Source: Anabaena catenula FACHB-362
Lineage (GTDB): Bacteria; Cyanobacteriota; Cyanobacteriia; Cyanobacteriales; Nostocaceae
NCBI RefSeq assembly: GCF_014698735.1
Contig: NZ_JACJTQ010000025.1
Coordinates: forward strand, 28,119 to 92,118
Direction of reading: 5' to 3'
DNA length: 64,000 nucleotides
Positions 19,510 to 28,105 of the stretch are shown here, piece after piece. The translations under genes and the position numbers were made by a program. Positions within the stretch are counted from its first letter, which is position 1; each line of letters opens with the position of its first letter. The notes beneath the pieces were generated by a model. That model ran no database searches. It had not been told where the DNA came from and was given only the letters and a program-made list of their open reading frames with translations.

Positions 19510-20739
19510 ATGGCACGCGCAAAGTTTGAAAGAAATAAACCCCATTTAAATATCGGTACTGTTGGCCACGTTGACCACGGCAAAACTACTTTAACCGCAG
19601 CCATTACCATGACTTTGGCTGCTAATGGTCAAGCCATAGCCAAGGGCTACGACCAAATCGATAACGCACCAGAAGAAAAGGCACGTGGTATTACCATCAA
19701 TACCGCTCACGTTGAGTATGAAACCACAGATCGCCACTATGCTCACGTAGACTGCCCCGGACACGCTGACTATGTAAAAAACATGATCACCGGTGCGGCT
19801 CAGATGGATGGTGGTATTCTCGTAGTGGCTGCTACCGATGGTCCCATGCCCCAAACCCGTGAACATATCCTGTTGGCAAAACAGGTGGGTGTTCCTAGTC
19901 TGGTCGTCTTCTTGAACAAAGAAGATTTGATGGATGACCCAGAACTGCTAGAACTTGTAGAACTGGAACTTCGGGAACTGTTAACTAGCTACGATTTCCC
20001 CGGTGATGATATCCCCATTATCAAAGGCTCTGGTCTACAAGCTCTCGAAGCCATGACTAAGAATCCTAAGACTCAACGCGGAGAAAATCCTTGGGTTGAT
20101 AAAATCTACGAACTGATGGATGCAGTAGATGCCTATATCCCCACTCCTGAGCGGGATGTAGACAAGCCTTTCTTGATGGCTGTAGAAGACGTTTTCTCCA
20201 TCACAGGTCGTGGTACTGTGGCTACAGGTCGGATTGAACGGGGTGTAGTCAAAGTCGGCGATAACGTCGAACTGGTAGGTATCAGAGATACTCGTGCCAC
20301 TACCGTAACTGGGATCGAGATGTTCAAGAAGAGTCTTGATCAAGGTATGGCTGGAGATAACGCTGGCGTACTGCTGCGGGGTATTCAAAAGGCTGATATT
20401 GAACGGGGCATGGTAATTGCTAAACCCGGTTCTATTACACCTCACACTCAATTTGAAGGTGAAGTGTACGTTCTCACCGAAAAAGAAGGTGGTCGGAAAA
20501 CACCATTTTTCGCTGGATACCGTCCTCAGTTTTATGTCCGGACAACTGATGTAACTGGCACTATCAAAAGCTACACCTCCGATGAAGGCAAAGAGGTGGA
20601 AATGGTTATGCCTGGAGACCGGATCAAAATGACAGTAGAACTGATCAACCCCATTGCGATTGAGCAAGGTATGCGCTTTGCTATTCGTGAAGGTGGTCGC
20701 ACCATCGGTGCTGGTGTGGTATCCAAAATCCTGAAATAG
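19510..20739 (+). CDS. tuf: Translation elongation factor Tu
   Basis: A 409-residue GTPase that delivers aminoacyl-tRNA. G1 is GHVDHGKT at residues 19-26, followed by [24 protein letters not shown] and NKED. The beta-barrel domains II and III end in the conserved [12 protein letters not shown]. The insertion near residue 190 ([14 protein letters not shown]) is typical of cyanobacterial and plastid EF-Tu. It starts 22 bases after fusA behind AAGGAAACGAG. Long open frames on the opposite strand (for example 20035-20748) are shadows of this biased gene. Confidence 0.99.
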   Translation: MARAKFERNKPHLNIGTVGHVDHGKTTLTAAITMTLAANGQAIAKGYDQIDNAPEEKARGITINTAHVEYETTDRHYAHVDCPGHADYVKNMITGAAQMDGGILVVAATDGPMPQTREHILLAKQVGVPSLVVFLNKEDLMDDPELLELVELELRELLTSYDFPGDDIPIIKGSGLQALEAMTKNPKTQRGENPWVDKIYELMDAVDAYIPTPERDVDKPFLMAVEDVFSITGRGTVATGRIERGVVKVGDNVELVGIRDTRATTVTGIEMFKKSLDQGMAGDNAGVLLRGIQKADIERGMVIAKPGSITPHTQFEGEVYVLTEKEGGRKTPFFAGYRPQFYVRTTDVTGTIKSYTSDEGKEVEMVMPGDRIKMTVELINPIAIEQGMRFAIREGGRTIGAGVVSKILK

Positions 20740-20765
20740 TAAGCACATTTTTGCTTCTCATAATC

Positions 20766-20805
20766 AAGGAGCAGGGATGCATCAAACCATCTCTGCTCCT
20801 TTCTC
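20766..20805 (+). terminator. Hairpin terminator or attenuator after tuf
   Basis: AAGGAGCAGGGATG (20766-20779) pairs over 14 positions, with one G-T pair, with CATCTCTGCTCCTT (20788-20801). An 8-base loop separates the arms and TTTCTC follows. This would end or attenuate transcription between tuf and rpsJ. Confidence 0.75.
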
Positions 20806-20850
20806 TTCCCCAAAACAATTTTGGAGTTTAAATTTTGGATTTGGTATTGC

Positions 20851-20895
20851 ATCTAAAAATCTAAAATCTAAAATCTAAAATCTAAAATCTAAAAT
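20851..20895. repeat. Short tandem repeat, TCTAAAA heptamer (STRR type)
   Basis: About five imperfect copies of TCTAAAA/ATCTAAA lie in the tuf-rpsJ spacer. The same heptamer type recurs around 51215-51290. Such heptamer arrays are a known feature of heterocystous cyanobacteria. Confidence 0.85.
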
Positions 20896-20919
20896 TCACA
20901 GAACCTGGAAAACTTTCAT

Positions 20920-21237
20920 ATGGCAACTCTACAGCAGCAGAAGATTAGAATTCGCTTACAGGCTTTTGACCGACGTTTATTGGATACATCTTGCGAGAAG
21001 ATTGTAGATACAGCTAACCGCACTAACGCTACAGCTATAGGACCTATTCCTTTACCAACAAAACGGCGGATCTATTGCGTACTGCGATCCCCTCACGTCG
21101 ATAAAGATTCCCGCGAACATTTTGAAACCCGCACCCATCGCCGGATTATTGACATTTACCAGCCTTCTTCTAAAACTATCGATGCCCTGATGAAGTTGGA
21201 TTTACCATCTGGTGTAGATATCGAAGTCAAATTGTAA
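20920..21237 (+). CDS. rpsJ: 30S ribosomal protein S10
   Basis: A 105-residue small-subunit protein (NusE, also a component of antitermination complexes). The sequence [40 protein letters not shown] and the [18 protein letters not shown] stretch identify it. It ends the translation cluster and is followed by a heptamer-built hairpin. Confidence 0.99.
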   Translation: MATLQQQKIRIRLQAFDRRLLDTSCEKIVDTANRTNATAIGPIPLPTKRRIYCVLRSPHVDKDSREHFETRTHRRIIDIYQPSSKTIDALMKLDLPSGVDIEVKL

Positions 21238-21250
21238 ATTAGTCATTAGT

Positions 21251-21293
21251 CATTAGTCATTAGCGCTTGGACAAATGACTAATGAAATTTTTT
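21251..21293 (+). terminator. Hairpin terminator built from TCATTAG heptamers
   Basis: CATTAGTCATT (21251-21261) is perfectly complementary to AATGACTAATG (21274-21284), and six T residues follow at 21288-21293. The left arm is part of a TCATTAG tandem array that starts at 21242. Confidence 0.7.
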
Positions 21294-21532
21294 GGTATTA
21301 ATATTTACTTTGTCCTGGAGAAATTTGTGGGAGAGACTCTCTGATGGGCAGAAGGGGAGACTCAGTGACGCGGAGATAGATTTCCCCCGTTTCTTCTTTC
21401 TCCGGATGATCGTGTCTCTTCTTCAACTCAGGGCTTTTTATTAGCTATTAAACAAATGATAGAATATAAGTAAATTAGAGAGAAAGTAGGAAAAATAAAT
21501 TTTTTAAGAATTAAATTTATACTCAACTAACA

Positions 21533-22177
21533 ATGACATCTTCTTCTAAAATTGCAGTCCGTGAACTACCTCTTTTCCCATTACCTGAAGTGGTTCTGTT
21601 CCCCACTAGACCTTTACCCCTACATATCTTTGAATTTCGCTACAGAATCATGATGAACACGATTTTGGAGAGCGATCGCAGGTTTGGAGTCTTGATGGTA
21701 GATCCAGTTAAAGGCACAATTGCCAACGTTGGCTGCTGTGCGGAAATTATTCATTACAAGCGAATGCCTGACGACCGGATGGAAATGCTAACTTTAGGAC
21801 AGCAAAGGTTTCGCGTTTTAGAGTATATCCGCGAAAAACCCTATCGCGTTGGGTTAGTTGAGTGGATTGAAGACCAACCGCCATCTAAAGATTTGCGACC
21901 TTTAGCTACTGAGGTAGAACAGTTATTGCGAGATGTTGTCCGTCTGTCAGGGAAGTTAACTGAACAAAATATTGAATTACCAGAAGATTTACCAGATTTA
22001 CCAACAGAGCTATCCTATTGGGTGGCTAGTAATCTGTATGGTGTTGCTCCAGAGCAACAAGCATTGTTAGAAATACAAGATACTGCGGCTCGCTTAGAAC
22101 GGGAAGCAGAAATTTTAACTTCTACTCGTAATCATCTGGCAGCACGTTCTGTTCTTAAAGATACATTTAAAAATTAA
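21533..22177 (+). CDS. LON peptidase substrate-binding domain protein
   Basis: A 214-residue protein consisting only of the Lon N-terminal (LON/PUA-like) domain, without ATPase or protease parts. It begins MTSSSKIAVRELPLFPLPEVV and contains LFPTRPLPLHIFEFRYRIMM, FGVLMVDP and a C-terminal helical bundle with LASNLYGVAPEQQALLEI-like sequence. Such free-standing LON proteins are widespread in cyanobacteria and plants; the function is unsettled, with a role in recognising or routing substrates suggested by the domain. It is convergent with pheA. Confidence 0.9.
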   Translation: MTSSSKIAVRELPLFPLPEVVLFPTRPLPLHIFEFRYRIMMNTILESDRRFGVLMVDPVKGTIANVGCCAEIIHYKRMPDDRMEMLTLGQQRFRVLEYIREKPYRVGLVEWIEDQPPSKDLRPLATEVEQLLRDVVRLSGKLTEQNIELPEDLPDLPTELSYWVASNLYGVAPEQQALLEIQDTAARLEREAEILTSTRNHLAARSVLKDTFKN

Positions 22178-22183
22178 TGCTTA

Positions 22184-22221
22184 ATAGAGTCTACAGCACG
22201 ATCCGCGAACGTAGGCTCTAT
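22184..22221. terminator. Bidirectional hairpin between convergent genes
   Basis: ATAGAGTCTAC (22184-22194) pairs with GTAGGCTCTAT (22211-22221), 11 bp including one T-G pair. The hairpin lies exactly in the 50-base gap between the LON-domain gene and pheA. No strong T-run follows, so termination is inferred from position. Confidence 0.5.
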
Positions 22222-22227
22222 CAAGAA

Positions 22228-23100
22228 TTAGAAATTATCAATCAAGGTAACACTATAGCTACCAAAAACTTTTATTATTTCTGTGTAATTACGTAACTCA
22301 GATAAAGCTGTTTGCACTTGAGTTGCACTTGCTTCTATGTCAATGAAAAATAAATATTCTCCTAATGAGCGTTTTGTGGGACGAGACTCAATTCGACTGA
22401 GATTAATACCTAGATGAGCAAATACTTGCAAAGCTTTAGCTAGTGCGCCAGGTAAATTAGCAGGTAAGCTGAAAGCTATGGAGGTGTGAGTAGGAGCGAT
22501 TGCTCTAGAAGATATTTGAACACCAGCATCTTTTTGGCTGTGACTAATTACCCAAAAGCGAGTACAGTTGTCTGGATAGTCGTTAATACCAGTGGCTAAT
22601 ATAGGTAAATTGTAAAGTTGTGCTGCTCTGCTAGAGGCAATCGCTGCGGTTGTTATCTCCTGTTTGAGTCCCTGGAGAGCCTCAGCCGTAGAGTTACTAG
22701 GAATCAAATTCACATTGGGCAAAAATTGCCCCAACCATCCCTGACATTGTGCTAAAGCCTGGGGATGAGAATAAACAGTTTGAATCCTCTCTAAGCTATC
22801 AGCACAGGAAATTAAGGTATGGGAGATAGGCAAGACTAAAGCCAACTGAATTTGTAAAGTTTCCAATTGCCACAAAGTATCCATCGTCATGCTGACACTG
22901 CCTTCAATGGAATTCTCAACAGGCACAACAGCTAACTGGGCTTGGTTTGTAGCCACAGCTTGCAGTGACTGGGCAATAGTGGGATAAGGACATAAGCTAG
23001 CCTCAACTCCTGGCGTTTTTTTCAGCCAGTTGAGATAAAAAAAAGCTGCTTGTTCGGCGTAAGTTCCCGGTGGTCCCAAATGTGCGATCAATATAGTCAT
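22228..23100 (-). CDS. pheA: Prephenate dehydratase
   Basis: A 290-residue enzyme that makes phenylpyruvate from prephenate in phenylalanine synthesis. The catalytic domain covers residues 1-190 (AHLGPPGTYAEQAA, VVPVENSIEGSV and the diagnostic NCTRFWVIS with its essential Thr). The ACT domain covers about 205-285 (TSIAFSLPANLPGALAKALQ, then NLSRIESRPTKRSLGEYLFF), where phenylalanine normally binds as an allosteric regulator. It is monofunctional, with no chorismate mutase part, as usual in cyanobacteria. Minus strand, convergent with the LON gene. Confidence 0.95.
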   Translation of the reverse strand: MTILIAHLGPPGTYAEQAAFFYLNWLKKTPGVEASLCPYPTIAQSLQAVATNQAQLAVVPVENSIEGSVSMTMDTLWQLETLQIQLALVLPISHTLISCADSLERIQTVYSHPQALAQCQGWLGQFLPNVNLIPSNSTAEALQGLKQEITTAAIASSRAAQLYNLPILATGINDYPDNCTRFWVISHSQKDAGVQISSRAIAPTHTSIAFSLPANLPGALAKALQVFAHLGINLSRIESRPTKRSLGEYLFFIDIEASATQVQTALSELRNYTEIIKVFGSYSVTLIDNF

Positions 23101-23294
23101 ATGTTTATTAGTTATCTGTTCAATTTATAGACTATATCGTGAGTAAACCCACCCTTTCTTTATTGACCAAGAATATTGCTTTAATTTGATTTATTTAATT
23201 ACGTACTGCTCTTGTAGATGGTGTAATTATACAGTTTGTATTTATACAACAGTGTGAGTGCTTGACTAAATAGAGCAAATGTTCTATTTTGACT

Positions 23295-23399
23295 TATAGC
23301 AGGAGGCAGGAGGCAGAGGGCAGGAGGCAGGAGGGAAAGCCTTATTATATCTAAGTTTCAAGGATTAATAATGTCCTAATTATCCTGGCTACAGCTATA
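23295..23399. repeat. TATAGC/GCTATA-ended element, degenerate copy
   Basis: It starts TATAGCAGGAGGCAGG and ends ACAGCTATA. The right part shares AGTTTCA, ATGTCCTAA and CCTG blocks in order with 24477-24574. The heptamers are of the GGAGGCA type rather than GGAGTCA. It lies in the 317-base gap between pheA and the VOC gene, which otherwise shows nothing. Confidence 0.6.
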
Positions 23400-23417
23400 A
23401 GTGAGAAATTAAAGATT

Positions 23418-23804
23418 ATGAAGTTCTCTTACACAATTCTCTATGTAAAGGATGTTGTTCAATCGGTCGCTTTTTATGAAAAGGCGTTTGGTCTAAAACA
23501 GCAGTTTATTCACGAGAGCAAACAATATGCCGAGATGGAAACGGGTGGAACAACTCTCGCTTTCGCCTCAAATGAACTTGCAAAATCTAACCTTCCGCAA
23601 GGATTCCGAGAAAACAGTCTCTCAAATCTACCTGCTGGTATTGAGATTGGTTTTGTAACAGATGATATAACAGCAGCTTTATCGCGTGCCATAGAAGCTG
23701 GTGCTGTGATTGTTGTAGATGCCAAAGTTAAGCCTTGGGGACAAACAGTGGCTTATCTCTGTGATTTGGATGGAATTCTTGTTGAAATTGCTAGCCAAAT
23801 GTAA
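23418..23804 (+). CDS. VOC family protein (glyoxalase/bleomycin-resistance fold)
   Basis: A 128-residue two-module vicinal-oxygen-chelate protein. Module 1 reads MKFSYTILYVKDVVQSVAFY and EKAFGLK; module 2 starts near IEIGFVTDDITAALSRAIEA and ends in VAYLCDLDGILVEIASQ, the usual family end (D-PDGxxxE-like). The family holds metal-dependent isomerases, dioxygenases and drug-binding proteins, so the substrate cannot be assigned. Single gene. Confidence 0.85.
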   Translation: MKFSYTILYVKDVVQSVAFYEKAFGLKQQFIHESKQYAEMETGGTTLAFASNELAKSNLPQGFRENSLSNLPAGIEIGFVTDDITAALSRAIEAGAVIVVDAKVKPWGQTVAYLCDLDGILVEIASQM

Positions 23805-23876
23805 ACTAAATTAAAAAAAATAAACATAATAAATTAATCAATAATAGAAGTATCAAACAATTACTTCCTTGAATTC

Positions 23877-24464
23877 ATGGCTACCAAGTTTACTGCCTCC
23901 CAATCAGTGGAAATTGCTGTTCCAGAGCAGCCTATTCCCATTCAGCACTACTTGCGTCAGCCTCAGCGTCTGGTTAAAGCTTTGGCTGACAACAGCCGAA
24001 TTGAGCAGCTTTCTGAGGATGTATTTCGTTTGAAAATGCGTCCGCTAACTTTTATGTCATTAAGTATTCAACCTACTGTAGACATGAGAGTTTGGGCAGA
24101 ATCAAATGGAATAATTTATTTGCGATCGCTCGGTTGTGAAATCCTTGGTTTTGAGTATATCAACCAACGCTTTGCTCTGAATTTAAAGGGATACTTATCA
24201 CCCTATCAACTAGGTAGTGAGACTCGCTTACAAGGAAAAGCCGATCTAGAAGTGCTGGTGGAGATTCCCCAACCATTTTCCCTGACTCCAAAGTCGATTT
24301 TAGAAGCCACAGGTAATGGTTTGCTCAAAAGCGTATTGTTGACTATCAAGCAAAGATTATTGCATCACCTCCTTGCTGATTATCGTCGTTGGGTAATATC
24401 ACAAACTAACAAAACAGGTCTTCTAAGTGATAATACTGAATTACCAATCTTGAACTTTGATTGA
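23877..24464 (+). CDS. DUF1997 family protein
   Basis: A 195-residue soluble protein of a family found in cyanobacteria and plastid-bearing plants. It has features of a START/SRPBCC-like beta-sandwich: a mainly beta middle (RLKMRPLTFMSLSIQPTVDM, ADLEVLVEIPQPFSLTPKSI) and a long C-terminal helix (GNGLLKSVLLTIKQRLLHHL). No catalytic residues are obvious. The family's function is not established to my knowledge. It is preceded by a VOC gene on the same strand about 70 bases away; the two may be co-transcribed. Confidence 0.75.
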   Translation: MATKFTASQSVEIAVPEQPIPIQHYLRQPQRLVKALADNSRIEQLSEDVFRLKMRPLTFMSLSIQPTVDMRVWAESNGIIYLRSLGCEILGFEYINQRFALNLKGYLSPYQLGSETRLQGKADLEVLVEIPQPFSLTPKSILEATGNGLLKSVLLTIKQRLLHHLLADYRRWVISQTNKTGLLSDNTELPILNFD

Positions 24465-24476
24465 CAAGGGAACACG

Positions 24477-24574
24477 TATAGCAGGAGTCAGGAGTCAGGA
24501 GTCAGGAGTAAAACCCTCTTGTAGTGAGAGTTTCATTATCAATTGATGTCCTAACCACCCTGTCCACGGCTATA
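24477..24574. repeat. TATAGC/GCTATA-ended element, short copy
   Basis: 98 bp from TATAGCAGGAGTCAGG to ACGGCTATA. It holds four GGAGTCA heptamers, a unique stretch with CCCTCTTGTAGTGAGAG, and GATGTCCTAACCACCC. The right 78 bp are the inverse of 15280-15357 (one mismatch). It follows the DUF1997 gene directly. Confidence 0.8.
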
Positions 24575-24589
24575 ACTTTGAGAGGAGTT

Positions 24590-24671
24590 GACATCAAATC
24601 CGGCTAATTGCTGATCAAAAAAACTCCCCGCACGGTTCCCTCATGATCAGTATTCAACCGGACACGATATT
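24590..24671. repeat. MITE-like element, copy 2 (inverted orientation)
   Basis: It begins ACATCAAATCCGGCTAATTG and ends CAACCGGACACGATATT, the inverse arrangement of 14711-14800. The inner CGCACGGTTCCC and the T-rich block are conserved. It lies between a TATAGC-type element and rnhB. Confidence 0.8.
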
Positions 24672-24687
24672 ACCCCCTCTTCCTGCC

Positions 24688-25356
24688 TCATGACTGAATT
24701 TGGCAAGGACGAAAAGATAGACGATGCAGGGGTGAAGTTCCGTATTTTTGGAGAGCCAGTAAATGTCTCTGGCTCCCATAGCCTTTATTCTGCTCCAAGT
24801 TATACATGGGATACTTAGATGCTAAACGCACTACTAGATCATCACGCCAAACTTTAGCCATGATACTAGCAGCTGCAATGTTGAGCGATCGCTCATCTCC
24901 CTTAACGATTGTTTGTTGTGGTATAAATAAATCCTTTACTAACTGATTACCATCAACTAAGCAAAGTGCAGGCTGTACCTTCAACTTCAGTACAGCCCGC
25001 TTCATTGCTAACAACGTGGCCTGCAAAATATTTAATTGGTCAATTTCCGCAACTGAAGCATAACCAATTTTCCAATCTAAAGCCAGCCCATCAATTTGCT
25101 GCGCTAGTTGAGTTCTTCGAGAACTAGACAACTTTTTGCTGTCCTTAATTTTGGCTGCCATCAAATTTGACCAAGCCTGTTCAGGTAGGATCACCGCTGC
25201 CGCAACTACAGGCCCAAATAAAGCACCTCGCCCCACTTCATCTATACCCGCAATCAACCCCTGAATACCTAAGCTGGTGGACAACTCCAGCCAACTAGAT
25301 TCACCTAAGGGTGCGGTTGACCAAACATCTGCACCTGTTTGCACTGTTTTGGCCAT
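24688..25356 (-). CDS. rnhB: Ribonuclease HII
   Basis: A 222-residue endonuclease that cleaves the RNA strand of RNA-DNA hybrids and removes misincorporated ribonucleotides. The catalytic GIDEVGRG is at residues 37-44 (D39, E40). Further acidic residues lie in the VDGNQL stretch, and the family motif KGDERSLNIAAASIMAKVWR is intact. A 30-residue N-terminal extension precedes the conserved core. It starts nine bases after rne ends, so it is translated from the rne mRNA. Confidence 0.95.
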   Translation of the reverse strand: MAKTVQTGADVWSTAPLGESSWLELSTSLGIQGLIAGIDEVGRGALFGPVVAAAVILPEQAWSNLMAAKIKDSKKLSSSRRTQLAQQIDGLALDWKIGYASVAEIDQLNILQATLLAMKRAVLKLKVQPALCLVDGNQLVKDLFIPQQTIVKGDERSLNIAAASIMAKVWRDDLVVRLASKYPMYNLEQNKGYGSQRHLLALQKYGTSPLHRLSFRPCQIQS

Positions 25357-25364
25357 AAGTCCCG

Positions 25365-27536
25365 CTAACTTTCCTCTAGGCTTGACGTATCTGCGTCTAA
25401 TGCTGAGGAACGACGGCGACGACGGCGATTAGCAATAGTAGTGCTATTTATTTCATTTTCATCTGTGAAAGTCTCAAATTCTGTTCGCGGAGTATCAGGG
25501 AAAGATGGCTCGATTGCTAATTTAGGGAAAGATGGTTCTTCTACCTCAACTTTTGGTGTTGGCTTTTTGACTGCACTCACTTCAGGACTGGTTCTTTGAA
25601 GAACAGTTGGTTCTGAAGTAGATTCAGTTGGTGAAGTTGGTATTTGTCCAGGTTGAACAATATTGAAAATCACTGATTTGGAATTCTTCACCTCTTGGTC
25701 TAACTTCACCCCAGGAGAAATTCCCATCAAGGCAAACATATCTTGTTCCTGAAGAGTCATTTCTACAGAAACAATTTGTGGAGGCTCTACTACCGGTTTG
25801 ACTGGATCAATCTTAACTTTCGTCCGCTCTACTCTTTCTGTCCATCCAGATTTGCCCAGACTAGGTGTGCGGGTAGCGTCTCTTGCCTCTCTCAGGGGAA
25901 CTTCGCTAATACGTCGCGTTTCGGAGAGCAGAGAGGGAATTTCTGGTATTGGTGTTAGTTCAGTGTCAGTATCCAGATCCAAGTCTGGCTCGTTCACAAA
26001 ACCTAGTGGATTAGCAACTAACCGCGCTTCATCTTTTCCGTTAGCCCCATTGATACCAATGCGACTGCGGCGAGTGCGGGTACGACGCTTATTGTCGCCC
26101 AATTCTTGATAGCTGGGATGGTTAATCAGATCCATGGCACTCAATTCCGAGTCACCTTCAAATCCTTCCCCAAAGCCATCATAGCTTTCCCTTTCCCGTG
26201 TTTCTATAATGCGGTTAGCTGACAGACGTGGTTCTCTTTGCGGCGGCGGTGCAAACCTTTCTGGTATGTCTGCTGCTGGGATTGGTAATCGGTTTTCTAT
26301 TTCTCCTGGTAAGCGTACGGTATGCCCTAAACCGCCGCAGGTGGGACAAGTTTCCCCAAACAATTCGTAAATGTTTTGACCTTGCCGCTTACGAGTTAGT
26401 TCTACCAGACCTAGTTCGGTGAGTTGGGCAATCTGAGGACGAGCTTTGTCAGCTTTCAGCGCTTTGTTAAAGTGTTCTAATACTTGTAGTTGATCGCGCC
26501 GCGATTCCATATCAATGAAGTCAACGACGATGACACCAGCAATATTTCGCAACCTTAACTGACGGGCAATTTCTGTAGCTGCTTCGCAGTTTGTCCACAA
26601 AACTGTTTCTCTAGCTGTTGCTGATCGAGTGAAGGAACCTGAGTTAACATCAATTACTGTTAATGCCTCTGTCGGCTCAATAATGATGTAACCTCCAGAA
26701 GGTAAGTCTACTCTGGGCTTAAGGGCTTCACGAATAGCGGCACTAATGCGGAAGTATTCTAAAATGGGAGAGCGATCGCGATGGTGGTCAATCAGCAATC
26801 CCTGTGGTGTTTGTCCGCCGCTCCAGTTCTGTAAATACTGTTTCACTCGTCGCAAACCAGTACTGGAATCGACGACAATTCGATTTACATCCGCGCCATA
26901 CATATCTCGCAACACGCGCTGGATAAAGTCATCATCCCGATTCAGCAATGCCGGAGCGCGGGTAGATTGAGCTTCTAGCTGGATTGCTTCCCACTGCCTT
27001 TGCAGTACTTCTAAATCTTCAATAATTGCTTCTTCGGGCTTGCCTTCAGCTTCTGTCCGCACCAGCACACCCATACCTGCGGGTTTAATTAAAATTGCTA
27101 GGGCGCGTAAGCGGTTGCGCTCACTTTCGCTTTTAATCCGCCGAGATAAATTCACACCTCTGCCATAGGGCATTAGCACTACGTATCTTCCCGGTGAGGT
27201 GATGTTACCAGTCAGCCTTGGGCCTTTTGTTCCCGTTGGCTCTTTCATCACTTGCACCAATACTTTTTGCTGTGGTGTCAACAGTTCGGTAATGGCTGCG
27301 GCACTACGTTTGAGCTTCAATGGCCCCAAATCAGTGACATGAATAAAGCCGTTGCGTTCTGGGTCGCCAATATTTACAAAGGCCGCATCTATGCCTGGTA
27401 ATACATTTTCTACTACTCCTAAGTAGATATCACCAATTTGGTGATGCCCCGTGGCGACAACCAGTTCTTGTATTTGATCTTCAGAAAAGACGGCAGCAAT
27501 CTGATGCTGCTCCGCGATAATAATTTGTTTTGGCAT
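25365..27536 (-). CDS. rne: Ribonuclease E/G
   Basis: A 723-residue endoribonuclease, the main initiator of mRNA decay and rRNA processing. The S1 domain covers about 35-120, with the 5-prime sensor and RNase-H-like region following. The catalytic aspartates are D296 (ALTVIDVNSG) and D339 (VIVVDFIDM); C397 and C400 (CPTCGG) form the zinc link. From about 415 onward the protein is a low-complexity, disordered cyanobacterial tail. It ends near residues 704-712 in RRRRRRSSA, the conserved nonapeptide reported to bind polynucleotide phosphorylase in cyanobacteria. It lies between the radical SAM gene upstream and rnhB downstream. Confidence 0.97.
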   Translation of the reverse strand: MPKQIIIAEQHQIAAVFSEDQIQELVVATGHHQIGDIYLGVVENVLPGIDAAFVNIGDPERNGFIHVTDLGPLKLKRSAAAITELLTPQQKVLVQVMKEPTGTKGPRLTGNITSPGRYVVLMPYGRGVNLSRRIKSESERNRLRALAILIKPAGMGVLVRTEAEGKPEEAIIEDLEVLQRQWEAIQLEAQSTRAPALLNRDDDFIQRVLRDMYGADVNRIVVDSSTGLRRVKQYLQNWSGGQTPQGLLIDHHRDRSPILEYFRISAAIREALKPRVDLPSGGYIIIEPTEALTVIDVNSGSFTRSATARETVLWTNCEAATEIARQLRLRNIAGVIVVDFIDMESRRDQLQVLEHFNKALKADKARPQIAQLTELGLVELTRKRQGQNIYELFGETCPTCGGLGHTVRLPGEIENRLPIPAADIPERFAPPPQREPRLSANRIIETRERESYDGFGEGFEGDSELSAMDLINHPSYQELGDNKRRTRTRRSRIGINGANGKDEARLVANPLGFVNEPDLDLDTDTELTPIPEIPSLLSETRRISEVPLREARDATRTPSLGKSGWTERVERTKVKIDPVKPVVEPPQIVSVEMTLQEQDMFALMGISPGVKLDQEVKNSKSVIFNIVQPGQIPTSPTESTSEPTVLQRTSPEVSAVKKPTPKVEVEEPSFPKLAIEPSFPDTPRTEFETFTDENEINSTTIANRRRRRRSSALDADTSSLEES

Positions 27537-28105
27537 TCAAGTTCCTCAAAAATTGGTAGCACCAACGGGTATTAGAAGAAGATCCTGTTATACCTCTAGT
27601 CCCTACGGTCACTGCTACAATGCGCTACTGGTAATAAAAATTGCAAATCTGGGGTAGCTTCATATAATTGGAAGCTATGAAAACTGTAATTGCGTTTATA
27701 CGCCTGATTATTCCAGAACGACTGCATATAGTTTTAAGTAGTTAAATCAACCGTCCGTGGTTGATTTCTAATGCAATACCTTCACCATCTAGGGTCATGG
27801 TATTAGTGCAGGTGTTGTAAAAAGCATAGAGTTAGATGTCAGGCGTGGAGCTATTGTCAGTTAATGATTCACGAGGTAGCTATAGAGAGTGTTCTTTAAT
27901 CTGCCTTAGTTTGTCTGGGATACAATCCTAGAAGTTGCACTCTCATATCTTTGCTTTCGCTCCCTGGGTATCAGGGCAGTGAACCAAGTCATTCAATGCA
28001 GCGCCAGAAAATTTCTCTTCACTTCATTCTAACGCAACCTTGCTAAAAATCAATTCCCATGATGTGCTGCATCAGGACAACTACTAGCAAGTTGCCCTCT
28101 AGGGA
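27537..28105 (-). promoter_or_regulatory. Long leader region of rne with a perfect hairpin
   Basis: 569 bases separate the radical SAM gene from rne, both on the minus strand. AAATCAACC (27744-27752) and GGTTGATTT (27759-27767) form a perfect 9-bp hairpin with a 6-base loop, about 210 bases before the rne start codon. A long structured rne leader fits the autoregulation known for RNase E in other bacteria, which is inference here. No gene is seen. Confidence 0.5.

Noticed and set aside
20035..20748. 237-codon open frame on the minus strand inside tuf
   Set aside because: It lies wholly antisense to EF-Tu. Such long frames are a known by-product of its strong codon bias; there is no start signal of its own and no family resemblance.
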